Source: Montifringilla adamsi
Taxonomy: Eukaryota; Chordata; Aves; Passeriformes; Passeridae
Reading direction: 5' to 3'
Assembly (NCBI GenBank): GCA_017590115.1
Contig: JAGGNK010008559.1
Span: 5,821,888 to 5,885,887, forward strand
Length of the DNA: 64,000 nt
A program made the translations under genes and the position numbers. The notes beneath the pieces are model-generated. The model was not told where the DNA came from. It saw only the letters and a program-made list of their open reading frames with translations, and did not search any database. Below, in pieces: positions 23,101 through 38,100 of this stretch. How positions within the stretch are numbered: position 1 is the first letter of the stretch; the number at the start of each line of letters is the position of its first letter.

Positions 23101-26100
23101 CAAAGGAAACACTTCTTTAAATTATGCCCTCTTTCATATGCCATCTCTGGCACATTTTTATCCATTCCTGTTTTGGTACTGCTGTCTTCAGTGTCTTTGT
23201 CACCTTTATGCACATTTTGCTGAGCTAATAACCTTCCAGTGCTTTATCCACATCCTTACTGTGAGACTTCTTAGTTAATAAGCTTTAGCCTAGGCCTTCC
23301 AAAATTGGCAAGCAGGTTTTAATAGAATCTCTCAAGTAGTTTTTTGTTGAAAAATTGAGGTGAAAGAGGGGGTGAGGTTTTTGGCTGAGCAGCTTGGTTT
23401 TGATTCCTGTATGAATTTTTTGAGTGTTTGTTTTGAATACTGGCAGTGCAAAAAGACAACCTACTCTAACAGTCTACAATTGTTTTTATCACTGAAATCT
23501 TTTTTCCTCACATCAGAGAAAAGAATTAAGACAGTATTTAAGATAAAGATAATCCATTTGTTTGCATTTTCCATAAAACATTTGGTACCATCTGTTACCA
23601 AAGGCATAAAGATGTCATGGGATAAAGCATGAAGCCCTTTTTTTGAACTAACAAACTGAAAAATAGGAAGTGAGGAGACATGTTAATTAGTCATATTTTT
23701 TATTGTGGTAAAACAGCTGTGCTTCCTAGATGTGCTCAGGTTGGAATTGTTCAGCATATTTATGCATGCTCTGGAAATAAGATTCAGTGTTGAGGCAAGA
23801 GTGTTCACTGCTAATGTTAAAATACTTACAGTAGTAAAAACTGAAGTAAACTGCAGAAATTTGCAGAAGGATCTCATTGATTATCTGAGTTCATTTAATC
23901 TGATATTTTGTTGTTATTAATGAGACCAAAATAATAGATCTGGGCAAGATGGGGTTTTTACTTTGGGTACTCTGTGGTGGTCTTGAAATGAACTGTTAGC
24001 ACTCAGAATAGATATTTTAGAAGTAGGAAGTGCCTGAAAACAATTCTTAGCAACAGTCCAAAAAGCGAGAAGAACATTAGCAATAGGAGAGAGGGGAGAA
24101 AAGGAGAATGTTGTGCATTTCGAGTGCTGCCTGCCATTGTGGTCATCTTTACTATTTCAGTGTAAGGCATGTGTAACATTTTCAATACTATAATGAACAT
24201 GGTACAAAATATCTCTTTATTTTGCAGACCAATCAGCAGTTTCTGAAAACTGTGACAGAACAAGATGTGGAACTAGAGCAGCTACGAAAACAACTGAGGT
24301 ATATACCAGGCAGATTTAAAAAATAATTAACATATTTTCTATAGCTTTTCCTAACCTGCTGCTGTGTCATGGCCCTTGTTTGTACTGCAAGCTAATTTCA
24401 TCCTCAGAGTTAAAATGGTTTCAATAACTGTCTCTGAAGTTTGTTAGACATCTTTAGTGTTATGGTAACATATTTCTAGTCAGTGTTGTTTGGTTGAGCT
24501 TTTCCCTGAAATAGTGAACATTTGATCTTTCATTTAAAAGGAAAAAAATTATCAGTAACACATCACAAGTGATTCTGCAGATAGGCTTTCATTAGAATAC
24601 AGTTTGCTCAAAAGCCAGCTGCATGGTTACTCATTACAGTTCTGAAATGTGAATGTTCAAACAAGCTTCCAAGTTCTAATTTTTTAATAAAATTTGCTTT
24701 CACCCCTTATCAATAAAGAGCTCTAAACCATAGCTTCTCTGGAAGTTAAAGGTAAAAGAAGTGTTAATTACATTCCTGAAGTATATCAAGGGAAAGGAGA
24801 AATAATATCTCTGGCAAAATTTCATGATTATTTGTGTTTATAGCTCAAGTCTATTCAATGCCAGTTTATTCTGTCTGTTCTCTCGTTTAACTAGTGATGG
24901 TCAATGTCAAATTAAAATTTTATTTCGTTCAACAGTGGCTTTATGAACTGAGAGTAAAATAAGAAATTCAGTCATTATCCATCTCTAGTTACAGGCACTG
25001 ATCATGCTCACCTTCCTCTCAGATCAGCCTAAAGTCCTTGCACCCCTAAAAACAGTGTTTTACTCCCAAAGTTAATGGCAGCAGCTCTGTCTGGCCCTAA
25101 AAAGTGCTGCAGTGTTTCTCCAAGAAATCTGGACTATTTTCACCAGTTGCTTCTATAACATGAACATGTAGTCTGCATGGATTATATAGCATATCATGCA
25201 GACAATTCTAATCCTTTGGGATGTTTTCCATAGTTTTACATGCTTTATGGTAATAGAGTACTAAGTCAGGAATGCAGAAGTAGATTTGAAAAAAAAAAAC
25301 AACTTGATGTTTAAATTAGGTTTGTATGGCCTGGATAAAACACACAAATTAAAAAACTTGGCATACCTAGGGCATGGATCTGCATTTCAGAATCTTAAAG
25401 CTCTTACACAGAGATAAATTGCCAAGATTAGGTTAAAGATATGTTGTACAGTAAAGAATAAAAGCTATATCTTTAGAATCAGTTCGTTGCCTGTAAAACG
25501 CAGACCTCTGAATTTGATCTGAATCTGAACCTGTTTGTTAAAATACGTTGTTAATACTTACAGTGTTCTGATTTTTATGACCATTTTTCTTTTTCCCTTT
25601 TTTATGCTGCCTTTTGAGATTATATTTTGTTTTACAGCACTTAATATTTTGCAGGAGGCAATTTAATGTCCTCCTGAATTTACAGTACTTCTTGTAGGAG
25701 AAAGGTGCAATGTTTCAGATGGACTAAGGTCAAAGTTTTGGGCCCACACTAAAGACCATGTGTTTAGTAATAATGTTTTTGTTGTAGTTTTTGCATTTTA
25801 AAGAAATTGTAACCAAATCAACTTTTCCAATTAATTTGGCTAAAATGAAGTATTTGCTGTAAAATTCCTTGGATTATGTATATTTTGCTTAAGATTTTCA
25901 TGTGGATACAGTATGCTTGACTTTTATGCCCTTAATTCAAAATCAGTATTTCTAGAAGAAATATTTGCTTAAAGTTGATTGTTAGAAGTATGAAATATTT
26001 TGTAGCTTCTTTCATGACTATTGGTGCCGCAGTTTGCGTGAGCTAATCTATTACATGTTTGCTCTCTTTTACCTTTATGATAGAGTCAGTCATTGGTTTT

Positions 26101-29100
26101 TAAATTTAGTCTAATATGCAGCCTGAATAAGTGGGTTACACCCCAGGTGAAGGCTCTCTGTGTCTTTCTGTTCCCAAGTCAGAGGAGTGGGAGGGTTGCT
26201 TTTTTCAACAGATTTTTCTACTGAGGCTGAAGAGCCACTAGTCATTAACATGATCCACTAACTATTCCTTTTTTTTTTTTTCCCTCTTCTTCAGCCCACA
26301 AAAACTATTCATCATAGTATTCATCATCAGCTGAATTCTTTAAAAGTGTATAACGATTGTTTTAATTCGTAGTCCTGTTGCTTTAAAATGTGAAATGTAA
26401 TTCTGCAATAGACTTCTCTATTACATATCTGTGACTAATTATACCTAAGTTATTGAATCACTTGAAGTTTTTTTATTTCCTAGTCCTTCTTTAATCAGTG
26501 CACACACCTTCCTTATAATCTCTGAAGTAATTTCCACAGGACTTTTGGAATTTGGTATTCCTCTCTCTCTGTGCCACATAGGGAGAAGGGGGAAACCTCT
26601 TCTGCCCTGTGAGAACAGTATTGTGGAATTTTTCTGCGCTTCTCAGATATTGTGAGAAAGTTTTAATTGAGCCATTTTTACCCCCTCTATAATATTTTTT
26701 TTTTTAATATACAGGCAAGCCAAAATAGATGGGCAGGCAGCAAATGTTAAGCTTGAAGAAATGATGGCATTGAAAGAGAAGCTTCAGAGCCAATTGGAGA
26801 GAAAGGTATTTTAGAGAAAGGAATAATTTCTGTTGCAGCTGAGTGGGCAGTCATTTTCTAAATGCTGGCATTAAATGAACTGCAAGTTGTTGTCTAGCTT
26901 GTTTTATGTGACTATATCTTTATTTTGCTCAGCTCATATCAGGTCTGGATAATACTTTCATTCTTTCCAGGAAGAAGATAGGATGTCTGCCCAGGAGAGA
27001 GAAACAGCATCAGACAAACGCTTGCAGCAAATGCAGTCTAACATAAAAGAGTTAGAAATAAGGTAAAGAGAGCTCCCTGTGTGTTACTAACAGGATACAT
27101 GCAAAAATTTATACCCTGGCTCTACAAAAATAGAGGGGTTTTTTGTCCTTGCATGTTTTATGGTAAGGAAGTAACCAAGAGATGTTTTCTGATGATCCTT
27201 CTGAGGCTCTCTTGTCATTTCTCATGCCTGCCAATACTGACAATCGTAATTAAACAACAAGAATTCCTGAGCTGTTGTGAAATTACCAGTGGTTTTCTTT
27301 CTTGAAAACTATAGCTGCAACTTCATTGCCCACATCCAATTATTCAGTTTCCTCCACAGAGGAGAACTTTATTTCTTCTGGGGCTGTTCTATTCTGGTTT
27401 AATATAGAACATTTTCAGTGATGTATCCCAGGATATCACTGGGATTCTTCTAAGGATCTTCTGAAATTAGATATCTGAGTTAACACCTATAATTCTGTTT
27501 CTTTCTAGGACTTGACTGATCATCAAACTCAAAACACTCTGTCCAAAAACAAGCAGAAAACAATGCAATTTGGGCAATTTATGAATAGTACTTACTAATA
27601 TCTCAGTTTGAATGGATCAGTGTCCTAATTGACCATCACATTCTCAAATTTCTACTGCCTTGTAGATTGTGTGTGACTGTTCAAGATGCTGAACGGCTGA
27701 GAACAGAAAAAGTAGCCCTGGAGGAGCAGATCAGAGAGCTTCAGGTTAAGTCTGCTAATCTAGAAAGTGAGACATATGATGCTGTTGCAAAAGTCCAAGA
27801 TTGCATACAGCTCTTGGAAGAAGCTAACCTGCAAAAAAGTCAGGTAAGTCATTGGATGAAGGTATTTCCTATAAATTAGGATATTTAGGATACACAAGCT
27901 AGCTTCTTTTTTGTCTGTTGTGCTAAAATTAGTCATGCACAGAGAGCAAACTGGGATATGACCAGTCATCCCTCAGATTTGTCATACAGTATAAACTTCA
28001 AAGCACATGTTGAGTGCCTGGATCAAGGTCATCTAAGTGATAACACTGTACCTAAGCACAAATCTTCCAAAGTTTTAGACAGGAGTTCAGAGTTTCTTAC
28101 CAAATATTGGTGTCAGGGATAAAAAGGTCCTGTTATGAATATATAAATACATAGGAAACAAGCAAGGTGCAGAGTCATCAACAAAGGAACATGTGGAGTT
28201 AATTTCTTAAAAGAAATTTTTATATACAGTGTGTGATTAAACTGTCATAGAATAACATTTATGCCAAAAATATTGATATGAAAACATGGCTCACGGAGCC
28301 AAAACAAAGCAGACAATTCTTAAATTACTGCTCTGGCTTAAACATCCTGAATTTTTCAAACTGGGAAGAAAATTCAATGAACATAAGGAAAAAAAAAAAA
28401 AAGTTTAGTTAATGAATAGAATAAAAAATACGCACGTTAATGTACATATTTGTTAACTTTATGTTTTTAAATTGTTTTCTCCCTGCTCTGCAGAAGATTG
28501 AGGTGGAAATTTTTCTCTGGGTTCCTGTCCTTTCTTCTTTATAATTCCATGCTCAGCCAAAATCTCCAAGTCCCAGTAGAAAAAGGCATCTACTGACACT
28601 AATGCTTTGTGTGGTTGTAATTTACAAGAATGTGCATTAAGTGCCACATGTTTTCAGTGTCAGCTACTCCAAAGTAAAAGGGAAAAGAAGGTGTCTTTTG
28701 AGCAGTGTGGGTTTTTCTCTTGGTGCTCTTAGTATCACCCTGAAATATCAGTCATATTTAGTTTTGTTATTTTTCTTCTAGGCACTCTTTGGGGAGAAAC
28801 AAAAGGAAGAAGAGATCAAAAAACTGCAGGATGAAATGTCTCAACTTGCAGAAAATACTGCTGCAAGAATTAGAAAGGAAGTAAGTGATGATGTTCAGAA
28901 AGAATGGAAAGGTTTTTTGGTTTTCCTCAGAGTGAAAAGCTACTGCTGGTGCATGGTCATCACGAGCAGTTTTCTCACAAGAGTTTGGACAAGTGGCAAG
29001 GCAGCATGCTGATAGCACCATCCTCTTCAGCATTTATTGTCTAGACATGTGTTCTAAACAAGAAGCAAAACTGTTGGTGTCTCTGCAGACACTGGCATGG

Positions 29101-32100
29101 AGAAGGCTGCTCTGTGAAGATGTGAATGGCACTTGTCTTGTCTTCATTTGTGCTTTTTTTTCTCCTAAACACCCTCAGTTAAAGCAGTATGGATTGGTAA
29201 TAATCATTCTTGTAACATTTATGTCATAAGAGCTGTCAGTTATTGCAGTCCCAGCTATTTTCATGCTTTATATACAGGCAGCGCCTACATACTACATTTC
29301 TATGTCAAAAAGCAAGATGGAAAAGTAGTTTGTGGGACTAATTCTGTAGTTTTGTTGTGGTCACAGGTAGACACTGCAAAGAAGCAATGTAACATGCAGC
29401 TTTCTCGGCTGACGGAAGAAGTTTCCGCTCTTCAGATGGTATGGAGTTGATTGATAAAAATATTTTCAGTAGCAAAACATTCAAGACTTCTAAAACTTTA
29501 ACTAAGACTTTTGCTGATCAAATACTTCGACTAGAAGTTTAGGTCAATCAGTGTGTGATTAATGAGTACTTGTGTAGGACAGTCCTCTATTGCTGTGTAG
29601 CACATCCTGCATGTCTCCAGAGATGAATTCACAGGCATTTTAACAGTGAGATCTGTGCTCTAGAAAATATTTCCCATGTGATGACACTTAAGTATCCCTG
29701 TTTCTTTCAGAGATACATTAAACTCAGCCTACCATGCTTATCTGTAGCTGTGTGTGTAGAAGGGAAAGCTGATAGGAAAGCTGAGAAAGTATCCTAAGAG
29801 AAAGTCTTTGAATCACAGACATCCTATTTCTGAATGAACCAGGAACTTGTAACAAATTATGCAGATGATCATAAGAATTCAATGTTTATGCATCTATTTA
29901 TGCATGAAATTTATTTTGAAAAGATTTCATTTGATGTGTCTTGGTCTGTATATTGAATGATCCTATAGAGGAAATAATGAGCAGGTAAACAAAATCAAAT
30001 GCATTCATGGCAGCAGCAAGAGCTGCATTTACACTGGGTGAGGTTTGGCTTTAGCACTTCCTGAATTTTTATTTTCATTTATTAAATCTTACTTAAAAAC
30101 TACTTTTATGAAAAGGAATGTGGAGAGAAACAAAGCCAAATTGAACGAGCCATTAGAGAGAAGAGAGCAGTGGAAGAAGAACTTGAAAAGGTAAGGCAAT
30201 TTTATGTATTTTACATCACATTTAAGATCTTTTTACAAAAGGAAAAATACATAGATTGTTTTCCATTTTTCATGTATTTCTCCCTTAATTTCTTATTTTT
30301 GAGTAGATATTCTTAATTGTAAATTTTCATATATTTATTTTAAGGTTGTTTGCATTCTTTTTTTTTTTTTAAATCCAGAAGGTTTTTAAAGCTGTAACTC
30401 CAAACTGAAAATGAAAGTTCTTTGAAAAGTGGAAAAAGTAAAAAAAGAGATGTTTAACATAACCAAAAGAATGCTGGTACATATTCCAGTTAAGATCAAT
30501 AGACAGAAAACAAAGTAAATATCTGATCAGATCATTGGAAACTTTTCTCTATTTCAAGTGGCAGCAACAATGTTAGAAATACAGTTTTATTTTAAATCAT
30601 GGAAAAATAGAATGCAATGAGGAGTAAACTGACATCTAAATTTACTCTTCAGATCTACAGGGAGCACAGAGAGCATGAATCTGACAGTAGGAAGCTTGAG
30701 CAGCTGCATCAGAAGTATTTACTTGCAGAAGCTGCCAAGGATGACCTGCAGAGGAGTCTACAGACGACACAAAATAAACTGAAACAACTGGAAATGAAGT
30801 AAGTGATGTTACAGATGTTTACAGAAGTAAGAAGAGAAAGCAGTGGAAATTACTTGGGCTATTTCAACTTTTCAATGTGTGTTGTTAGGGCTTTGTCAAA
30901 TCTTTTTATTCAGTAGCAGATGTAGTATCAAGATACCATAATTGTGAGACGAAGATTGATGTTATCATCATGATAAAGTTCTTTGCTGATTTGTGTATAC
31001 CTCCCAGTTTATTTCTTTCATTCTCTGGTTCAGGAGTTGTTCATTGCAGCCAGGCTTTCCTTCTCTTTTAGCTCTGAGGAAGAGAAGTCTCGTTGCCAGG
31101 AAGTTATCTGTAAATTGCAAACCACTCTGGATTCAGAAAGAGAAAAGAGTGCCTTTGTCAGTGAACAAAGACTGAAACTTCAGCAGGAGAATGAACAATT
31201 GCAAAATGAAATAGAGAGTTTGAGAAAACTGGCAGTAGAGGCCCAACAAAAAGCTAAAATAAAGGTATGTTTTATTTATTATATTTTTTTGTAATGTAAG
31301 ACTAATATTTGCTTAGTAAGGCAGCAGCTTTAAGAAAAAAAGCATGAATGTTTAAACTAAGATTGAGAGTTTCAGTGATGCTTCCTGGTTGCTGCTTAAA
31401 ACTAGTTTTATTGTTGCATTGTGTGCCCTCAGAATCATGGGGGAACTCAATCTCTGCTAATTAAATTGTATTTTAATGTGTACTAAATTCTCCTTGATCA
31501 GAAGACCCCAAATGTTCTTTGCTTTAAATAGGATGAATAGATTTAAATAATGCAATTCCCGATCTTTGTTTATTTATTGTCTCTAATGTGTCAGAAATCT
31601 TTGTCTGTCTGACTTTCTGCCCAGAGTGTTCCTCTACTTGTGTGTCCACCATGTTGTCAGGGCAGTGTGTAAATAAATACATTTAATAATATTAATAAAT
31701 AAATAATAAATAGTTAAATAGTGTGGCTGTCAGGAATTGGCTCTTATTCTCTGGACAGAGGAAATTGTTCTCTATGCTTGGCTGCAAACAGGATTATTAG
31801 CTGTAAGCTGGTTTGTTCTTTTTGAACATGTTCCATTAAATGCCCCTGAGCAGGCTGCAGGTGGAAGAAGGAATCAGAAGTAACCTCAACAGATTCAGGG
31901 TACCTGTGGCTTCTGGAGGGAGGAACAGCTTTCATCCTTGATGTGCTTTCTGAGCACGCAAAGCTGATCCTTTCGCCTCTGCAGTGTAAAGATACTAAAG
32001 AAAGGGATCTGAGGATGTGGAGCAATGAATACAACCTCAGTAAGCAGTTTTACAAGGTGTGAGTAGGGACCAGCTCAAGTCTGGCTTCCACTTTGCACTA

Positions 32101-35100
32101 CAAGATAAAGAAAGTTGTGAAATTGAACAGGGACTCTTGTACAAGTCCAGAACCCTTTGCTTAAACAAAGGATGAGAATCTTGTAACAGAGGTGGTGGAT
32201 ATGAAGCACAGAAAGCATATACTAAATCTTTGTGTGTCTCATTTTTAATCAGGCAGGCTTCCATTACAGTCACAGATAAGATTCACTGCTTGATTTCATT
32301 TCCCTCTGATGTACAAAGGACTGCAGATGCAGTTATGAAACTCCTAACAGATTTAGCTAGATGAAAAAGAACCAACTTGTTTCTGTGGTGGAAACACAAG
32401 GGAGAAGAATAAAGATTACTTACAAAAATAAGCATACACAGCTCATTATCCTTTATTGTCAGTTGTCCTATTTGCTTAAATTGGCTTTGGGAACACATAT
32501 CTCTGAGCATATAATTAGAAGTTTAATTATTGTATGTTACACACTTTCAACAAATGTTTATAAATTTAACTCGGGCGTTGTAAAACAAATGAAAAAAAAA
32601 GGTAAAGAGTGACAGATTTGATTGCACTGGATTTGTGGGGTTTTTTAGATAAGCACAATGGAGCATGAGCATGCAGTGAAAGAACATGGGTATGAAGCTC
32701 GACTCAGGGAGATGGAGGACACCAGTCACAAGTCCACTACTGAGCTCAGACGTCTCTTAGTCGCTCAGCAAAAAGCAACAAACAGGTGGAAAGAAGAAAC
32801 AAAAAACCTCACTGAAACTGCAGAAGCCAGGATCAGTAAGCTGAAGTAAGTGCAGTTTTGTTCTCCTTCTGTAAGGTGTGGTTCAGATACTGTTTGGGGT
32901 ATGGCAGTAGGCCTGTAGTGAAGAAACATGAAAAGCAAACCATCCAGACTCAAAGATGTGCTTGCAGCAAAACGAAGAGTGATCTAAACAGAACCTGTAA
33001 TGCTCTCTGTGAAGTTAGCACTGAAGGAAAACTTTCACTGTTTCGTTATCTTGTTGATAACGTGTGAGGTTTTGTAATGACAAAAAGCAAATGGAATATA
33101 TTACTTTTGGTTTTTCTCTTTCAAGATACACCCAATTTAGACAATTTTTATTTTGGATTATGAGAACTTCTGTACCTCTTCAGAAAAGCCATAACATCAG
33201 TTGTGGAGTGAATCAGAAAAGCCATAATATAAGTTGTGGAGTGAATCTCCAGACTTCTAAAATAAACTGGACAAAAGCTTCTTGGACTGTACATCTAATG
33301 TCCTGTTCTGAGCAGTTGCTGTTATAAATGAAGATAAAAATGTGTTGTGTGATTCTCCTAAGGAAAAAATACGGTATAAACTTTACTTTTCTTTTAATTC
33401 ATTCACATTTCTAAGCTGATGTTTATATTTTGCAGTGTAGAATACAAGAATATTTTCAGTTTTGCAAGTTCCCCTATGCTTCATTTCATTTCTAGGCTCA
33501 GGAAACGCTGTCAGTTAGCTCAAGTATGCTATTAATTTGAGATTAGCCTGGTATTTTTATAGAACTGTAGAGAAGTTTATGTCCTCAAGATCTCCTCTTC
33601 TTCAAAACTGGTTAAAAATTGGTGGAGGTTAACACACTGGTCCACAATAAATGCTAAAATAGACTTATGAAATAAGGCTTCCTAATTTCTTTAAAATTAA
33701 ACTAGTTAGAAAGGAATATAACATTGCATTACTTTTCAGTGGTTTTGAGAACAAAAATTCAGGTTATGCAGCTTGGTTAACTTGATAAATTTGAAGCAGC
33801 CCTTTAGTCATTTAAAATGATGCACTCATGTGGTTCTGTGCTCAGAGTGATTTTAGAAATTGCTTTACTATCACATTAACATGGAAGCAAAGCTTTTCCC
33901 TATTAAAATTGGGAACCTGTGAATTCTACCTTTCCTTTCCTTTGGGGTAGTCTTGGGGTTTTTTCATGTTTTATTATTAATGTAATGTTTACATATTCTC
34001 AGCTTCACTCACATTTCCACTATCCCATGCAGTTTCTGTAGTTACAGTTTCTGAAGCATAGCTTGGCATTTCTTGGCTGTCAGAATTCCAGTGGTGTGAG
34101 TGGAATTAGAACCCAGCTCTCTAAACACAAGCCAGGAAAATCTACCAGGTTACTGTTAACCTGGAAATATGTCTTTGCAGTGAAGTGTGTGCTCATCTTT
34201 ACCTTCCCTAAGCAAACAGTTACAGGGGGCTTTTTACCTTATCTGTTCAAATACAGGCTGGCTTTATTTTCCTTTAAAACATCCTGCATTTTGCAAAGGT
34301 TATTATTAAACAGCTCTTTAGGAAAGGAAAAAGTCTCTTTCAGAAGACAACAGTATTGAGCCTGTTTGTGAGACACTGGGAGCTGTGCTGATTCACTGAC
34401 AGTTTAAGTGGTGTAGCTTCACTGTATGTAATTAGCTGGCTCTTACTTTTTTAGCATCTTTTGTAAATGCAGTAACTGGAGAAGAAAATTATTTTGCAAT
34501 CTTTCATGCCAAGGTAAATTTTAGGTCTTAAACTTGTAGCTTATTTTCTGTAAATCAAAATACAAAACTTCACAGCTGAGCATCTATGTTCATCACTAGA
34601 TCCTGGATGTGGTTCAGCGAGTTCCAGTTAAAAAGGGAAAATTGCAGACTTCCAAAATAATTAAAGTTACCTGTGACATAGCTGTTTTCCCTCTAAAACC
34701 TTTACTGTTATGTGCTAAAATGTTGTTACAGCAGACCAAAAGATTTAGACCTTATTTATCTGCAGCAAAATGCTGACATAGAAAATACAAGGAAGTCTGC
34801 TTTGTGAACCTGGATGAAAAGTGGGTAATAAATCTTGAAAATGTTCCTATTTATGTGACTTCAGTAGATATTTTGGTGCAAGTCTAAAAGCTAATCAGTT
34901 ACTTTATGATATGGTTTTGTGTGTTATGCCTTTTCAAACTGTATAAGCTAGAAATAGAAGTCTTTATCAGGCATTTGCTCTACCTGGCAAGGAAGCTGGC
35001 AATAGAAACAGGAAGGTTGTCATTTAGGCTGACATCAGGAATCCGGTGTTAAATCTGTGCAGTGATGCTCTGATATCATGGTGACAAGTAGTCTAACTGA

Positions 35101-38100
35101 ACCTTACCAGTATTATCTGGAAATTTTAAAGCCAGTTTAGTTTTCACCTTGTATGCATTGCCAGACACTCAGCAATGTAGTGCAGAATGCAGTTGGTATG
35201 AAAATCAGCTCCAGAATTTACATTGTAGTAGTTATTCAGCACCAAAGTCCTTGCTTATACTATAAATGTATAATTATCATATATCTTTTCATCTATCACA
35301 ATAATATTTTGAGTGCAAGTGTAGAGCAGCAAATAGCTTCTTACTGTGTTGGGAACTAAAATCGAGTTGCTGATTATTTAAAAAGCAGAATAATTTTGCA
35401 GCAAATGCATTTATCAGGGAAATTTCATTAAGAACACAAAATACGACTGATACTGGTAATGGATTAATTAATCTATTGTTAATTAAATGCTGTGCTTGAA
35501 AGGTCTCTTGAGGGTAATGCAGGAAATGTTCTCACCAAGGCCTTGTGGTGGGGTCTAAGGGAACAGAGGATCCATGTAAATACCTGAGCAAATGCAGAGG
35601 ATGTGTTGGTGACGTGTAGCAGAATTAGTTTTTTTAACAAAAATACAGTTTTTAACAAGAATCATTACTCTTGCAGAATGCTAATGTGTTTTATAGCTGA
35701 GTGGTTTTTTAGGAAGTTAGAAACTTCCTAACTAAGTCCTATCCATGTGTGTGGGGGAAGCATTTTAGATTGCATTCCACCAGGAGGCTGCTGTTAGTGC
35801 AGCTCCCATAAACACTGACTCAGTGTCCCATTTGTTAGTGTAGGTGTTTCCCTTTCCTTTGCCTCAAAGTCATGGTGGTTTTCCAGTTCTGTCCTCATTG
35901 CTTTCATTTTCCATGTGAAGGTGTCTGAAGCATTTTGGCTTCTTTATTAAACTTACCAGCAGCAGCTGCTAACTTTTCCATGTTCTGTGCTGCTCATTTG
36001 TCATGTTCTGAGTCTGCAGGGTTTTGTTGGTGAAGGAAACATTAAATAATTCTAAGGAATGAAGCAGCAGTGAATGTTAGGGGGGTTTTGATCTGAAAAA
36101 AATTGAAGAAGTAAAAGTAAATTTTGCAAACAGTAATGGTAGAGCATGTAATGTAAAAAAACATAAGAATCTAGTAGATCAATGAAAAAACTGTAGATAG
36201 AAGTGTTGATAAGAAAACTGATACTTCCAGGCTTCACTGAAAATTATTCTGTGCTTTTCTGGACCTTTAGATCTCATTCAAGTTAAACATGTAACTGTTG
36301 CTGATAAAACTGAACTTGGAATTCAGAACCAGTGCTGAAGCAGGAGGCAGTGCACTGAATACTTGTAGACTAAATTACATTTACATTTTCTTCATACAAA
36401 TGTTTTAGTCTTCATTTATGAGAAAAGCTTTCTTCCCTCTGAGCCTCTTAAGATGCTGCATGCATCTTAAGGAGAATTTATTGGTAACAGACCTCATCCT
36501 CACCTTGCAGAAGGGCAAGGAGCCAGTTTTGCTTCACTCCTTGTTCCAGTCAACCCTGAAGGTAACTAGGGAGGTCACTGCTCCTGGTGACACAGGTCAT
36601 CATTCCAAATACAAACTTTGCTCTTGGCAGCATGGCCAACTACTCACTGCCAAGTTTATTCCCTTTATTCCCACAGTGTCTACTACAGAGAGTCAGAAAC
36701 CAAGCTGCTCTGACCCCTGATTGCATCCATGTTAAATGTACTTTGAGTTTTCATGATATGTACTGAAGTCAACTTAGACAGCAAATGCTTACAATTATGA
36801 AATAGTAGTAAAATAGTATAAAGTGAGTGATCACTGTAAAAAGTTATAAAAAAAGTCATCTTTCATATTCTTTATAGGGGTTTAATTGGAAAACAAGTAT
36901 AGAAATGTTATAAAACTGTCAAACTTCTTTCATAACATGAAAAGAGCTTCTAAGTCTTGGTGAATAATTGACATATTTTATGTTCATTAGTTTAACTGAT
37001 TCTTGAGTTAATAATTTATTCTTTCCTTCTTCTCCCGTATATGTGGAATGTTGTCCAAGTAATCTAAATAACTAAATCAGACTTAATGTTGAAAAGCTTT
37101 TTTGATCTCCAGTGTCTCTCCTCCACAAAGGGGTGTTGAATTGATAAGAACTAGAAGCAATCCATGTGGCTGTTGTTGCTGATTTACAGGGTGTAGATCT
37201 TCCAATTGTAAAGCTTTAGGCTCTCAGTTTGAATGTCCCAAAAATTTAAGGTGATCTGCCATGGTTAAGAAAATCAGTTAAGTGATTTTTACTTTTCTTG
37301 TCTTCATTTGAAAGAATTTACTTTTGAAAGAAGTGAGGAAATCATACACAAGTTTTTAAAGGCTCTTGCTTTGACTGAAGCACTATAATCCAGAAGAATG
37401 GTTTCTCTGGCCACATTTGGGGGAAGAGACTGGCTGAGACTGCTCTTGTTACCTTACAGCATCACTGTACAGCTCTGTAGCTCTTCAGACTTCAGCTGAG
37501 GAGAGTAAATGACAGCACATAGGAAGTGGAATCAGCAATACCAAAGGGATGTTTAGGAAATTTGTAAATTGGAAGGAAATAAACTTCAGTAAAAACAGAA
37601 CAGAGGGTAGAGTGGGAAGGGTTGAAAGAGACAGTTCTGACAGCAGAATTCAGGCAAAACCAGGGTAATTCAGTCTGCCAGCATCTGCTCAAATAAAATG
37701 AAGTGACAGACTGTATGCAAGTTTTAAAAATAAAGGGCAGATGATTGATTTGTTCTGTAAAACCCACCTTTACAGGTCTGTAGATAAATGCACAAATACA
37801 AAAGATGGTTAATCATATATGCCATCTCATTGGCATATATTTTTTGTAGTATCAGTATTTTTTGTAGCTTTTTATGTCCTCACCCTGAGAATGAAAAGTT
37901 GGGGTAAATAGAGAGAGAATTTTGCAGGTAAGCAGATAAACCATTGCCAGACTCTTCACCAGTGGCCAACACAGAGAGCTTATTTTTGTTGAACATGATT
38001 CTGGTTGGAGCAATTCTAAGATTCACATGGATAAACAAAGTTTTATATTGAATCAAATGACTGAATCATCCAGAATGCCCTTCAGTGGACTAGATCTGGA

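Noticed and set aside
34063..36720. About 100-codon frames in the 8-kb SCLT1 intron
   Set aside because: No recognisable domain, no consistent splice sites, and frame lengths expected by chance over this span.
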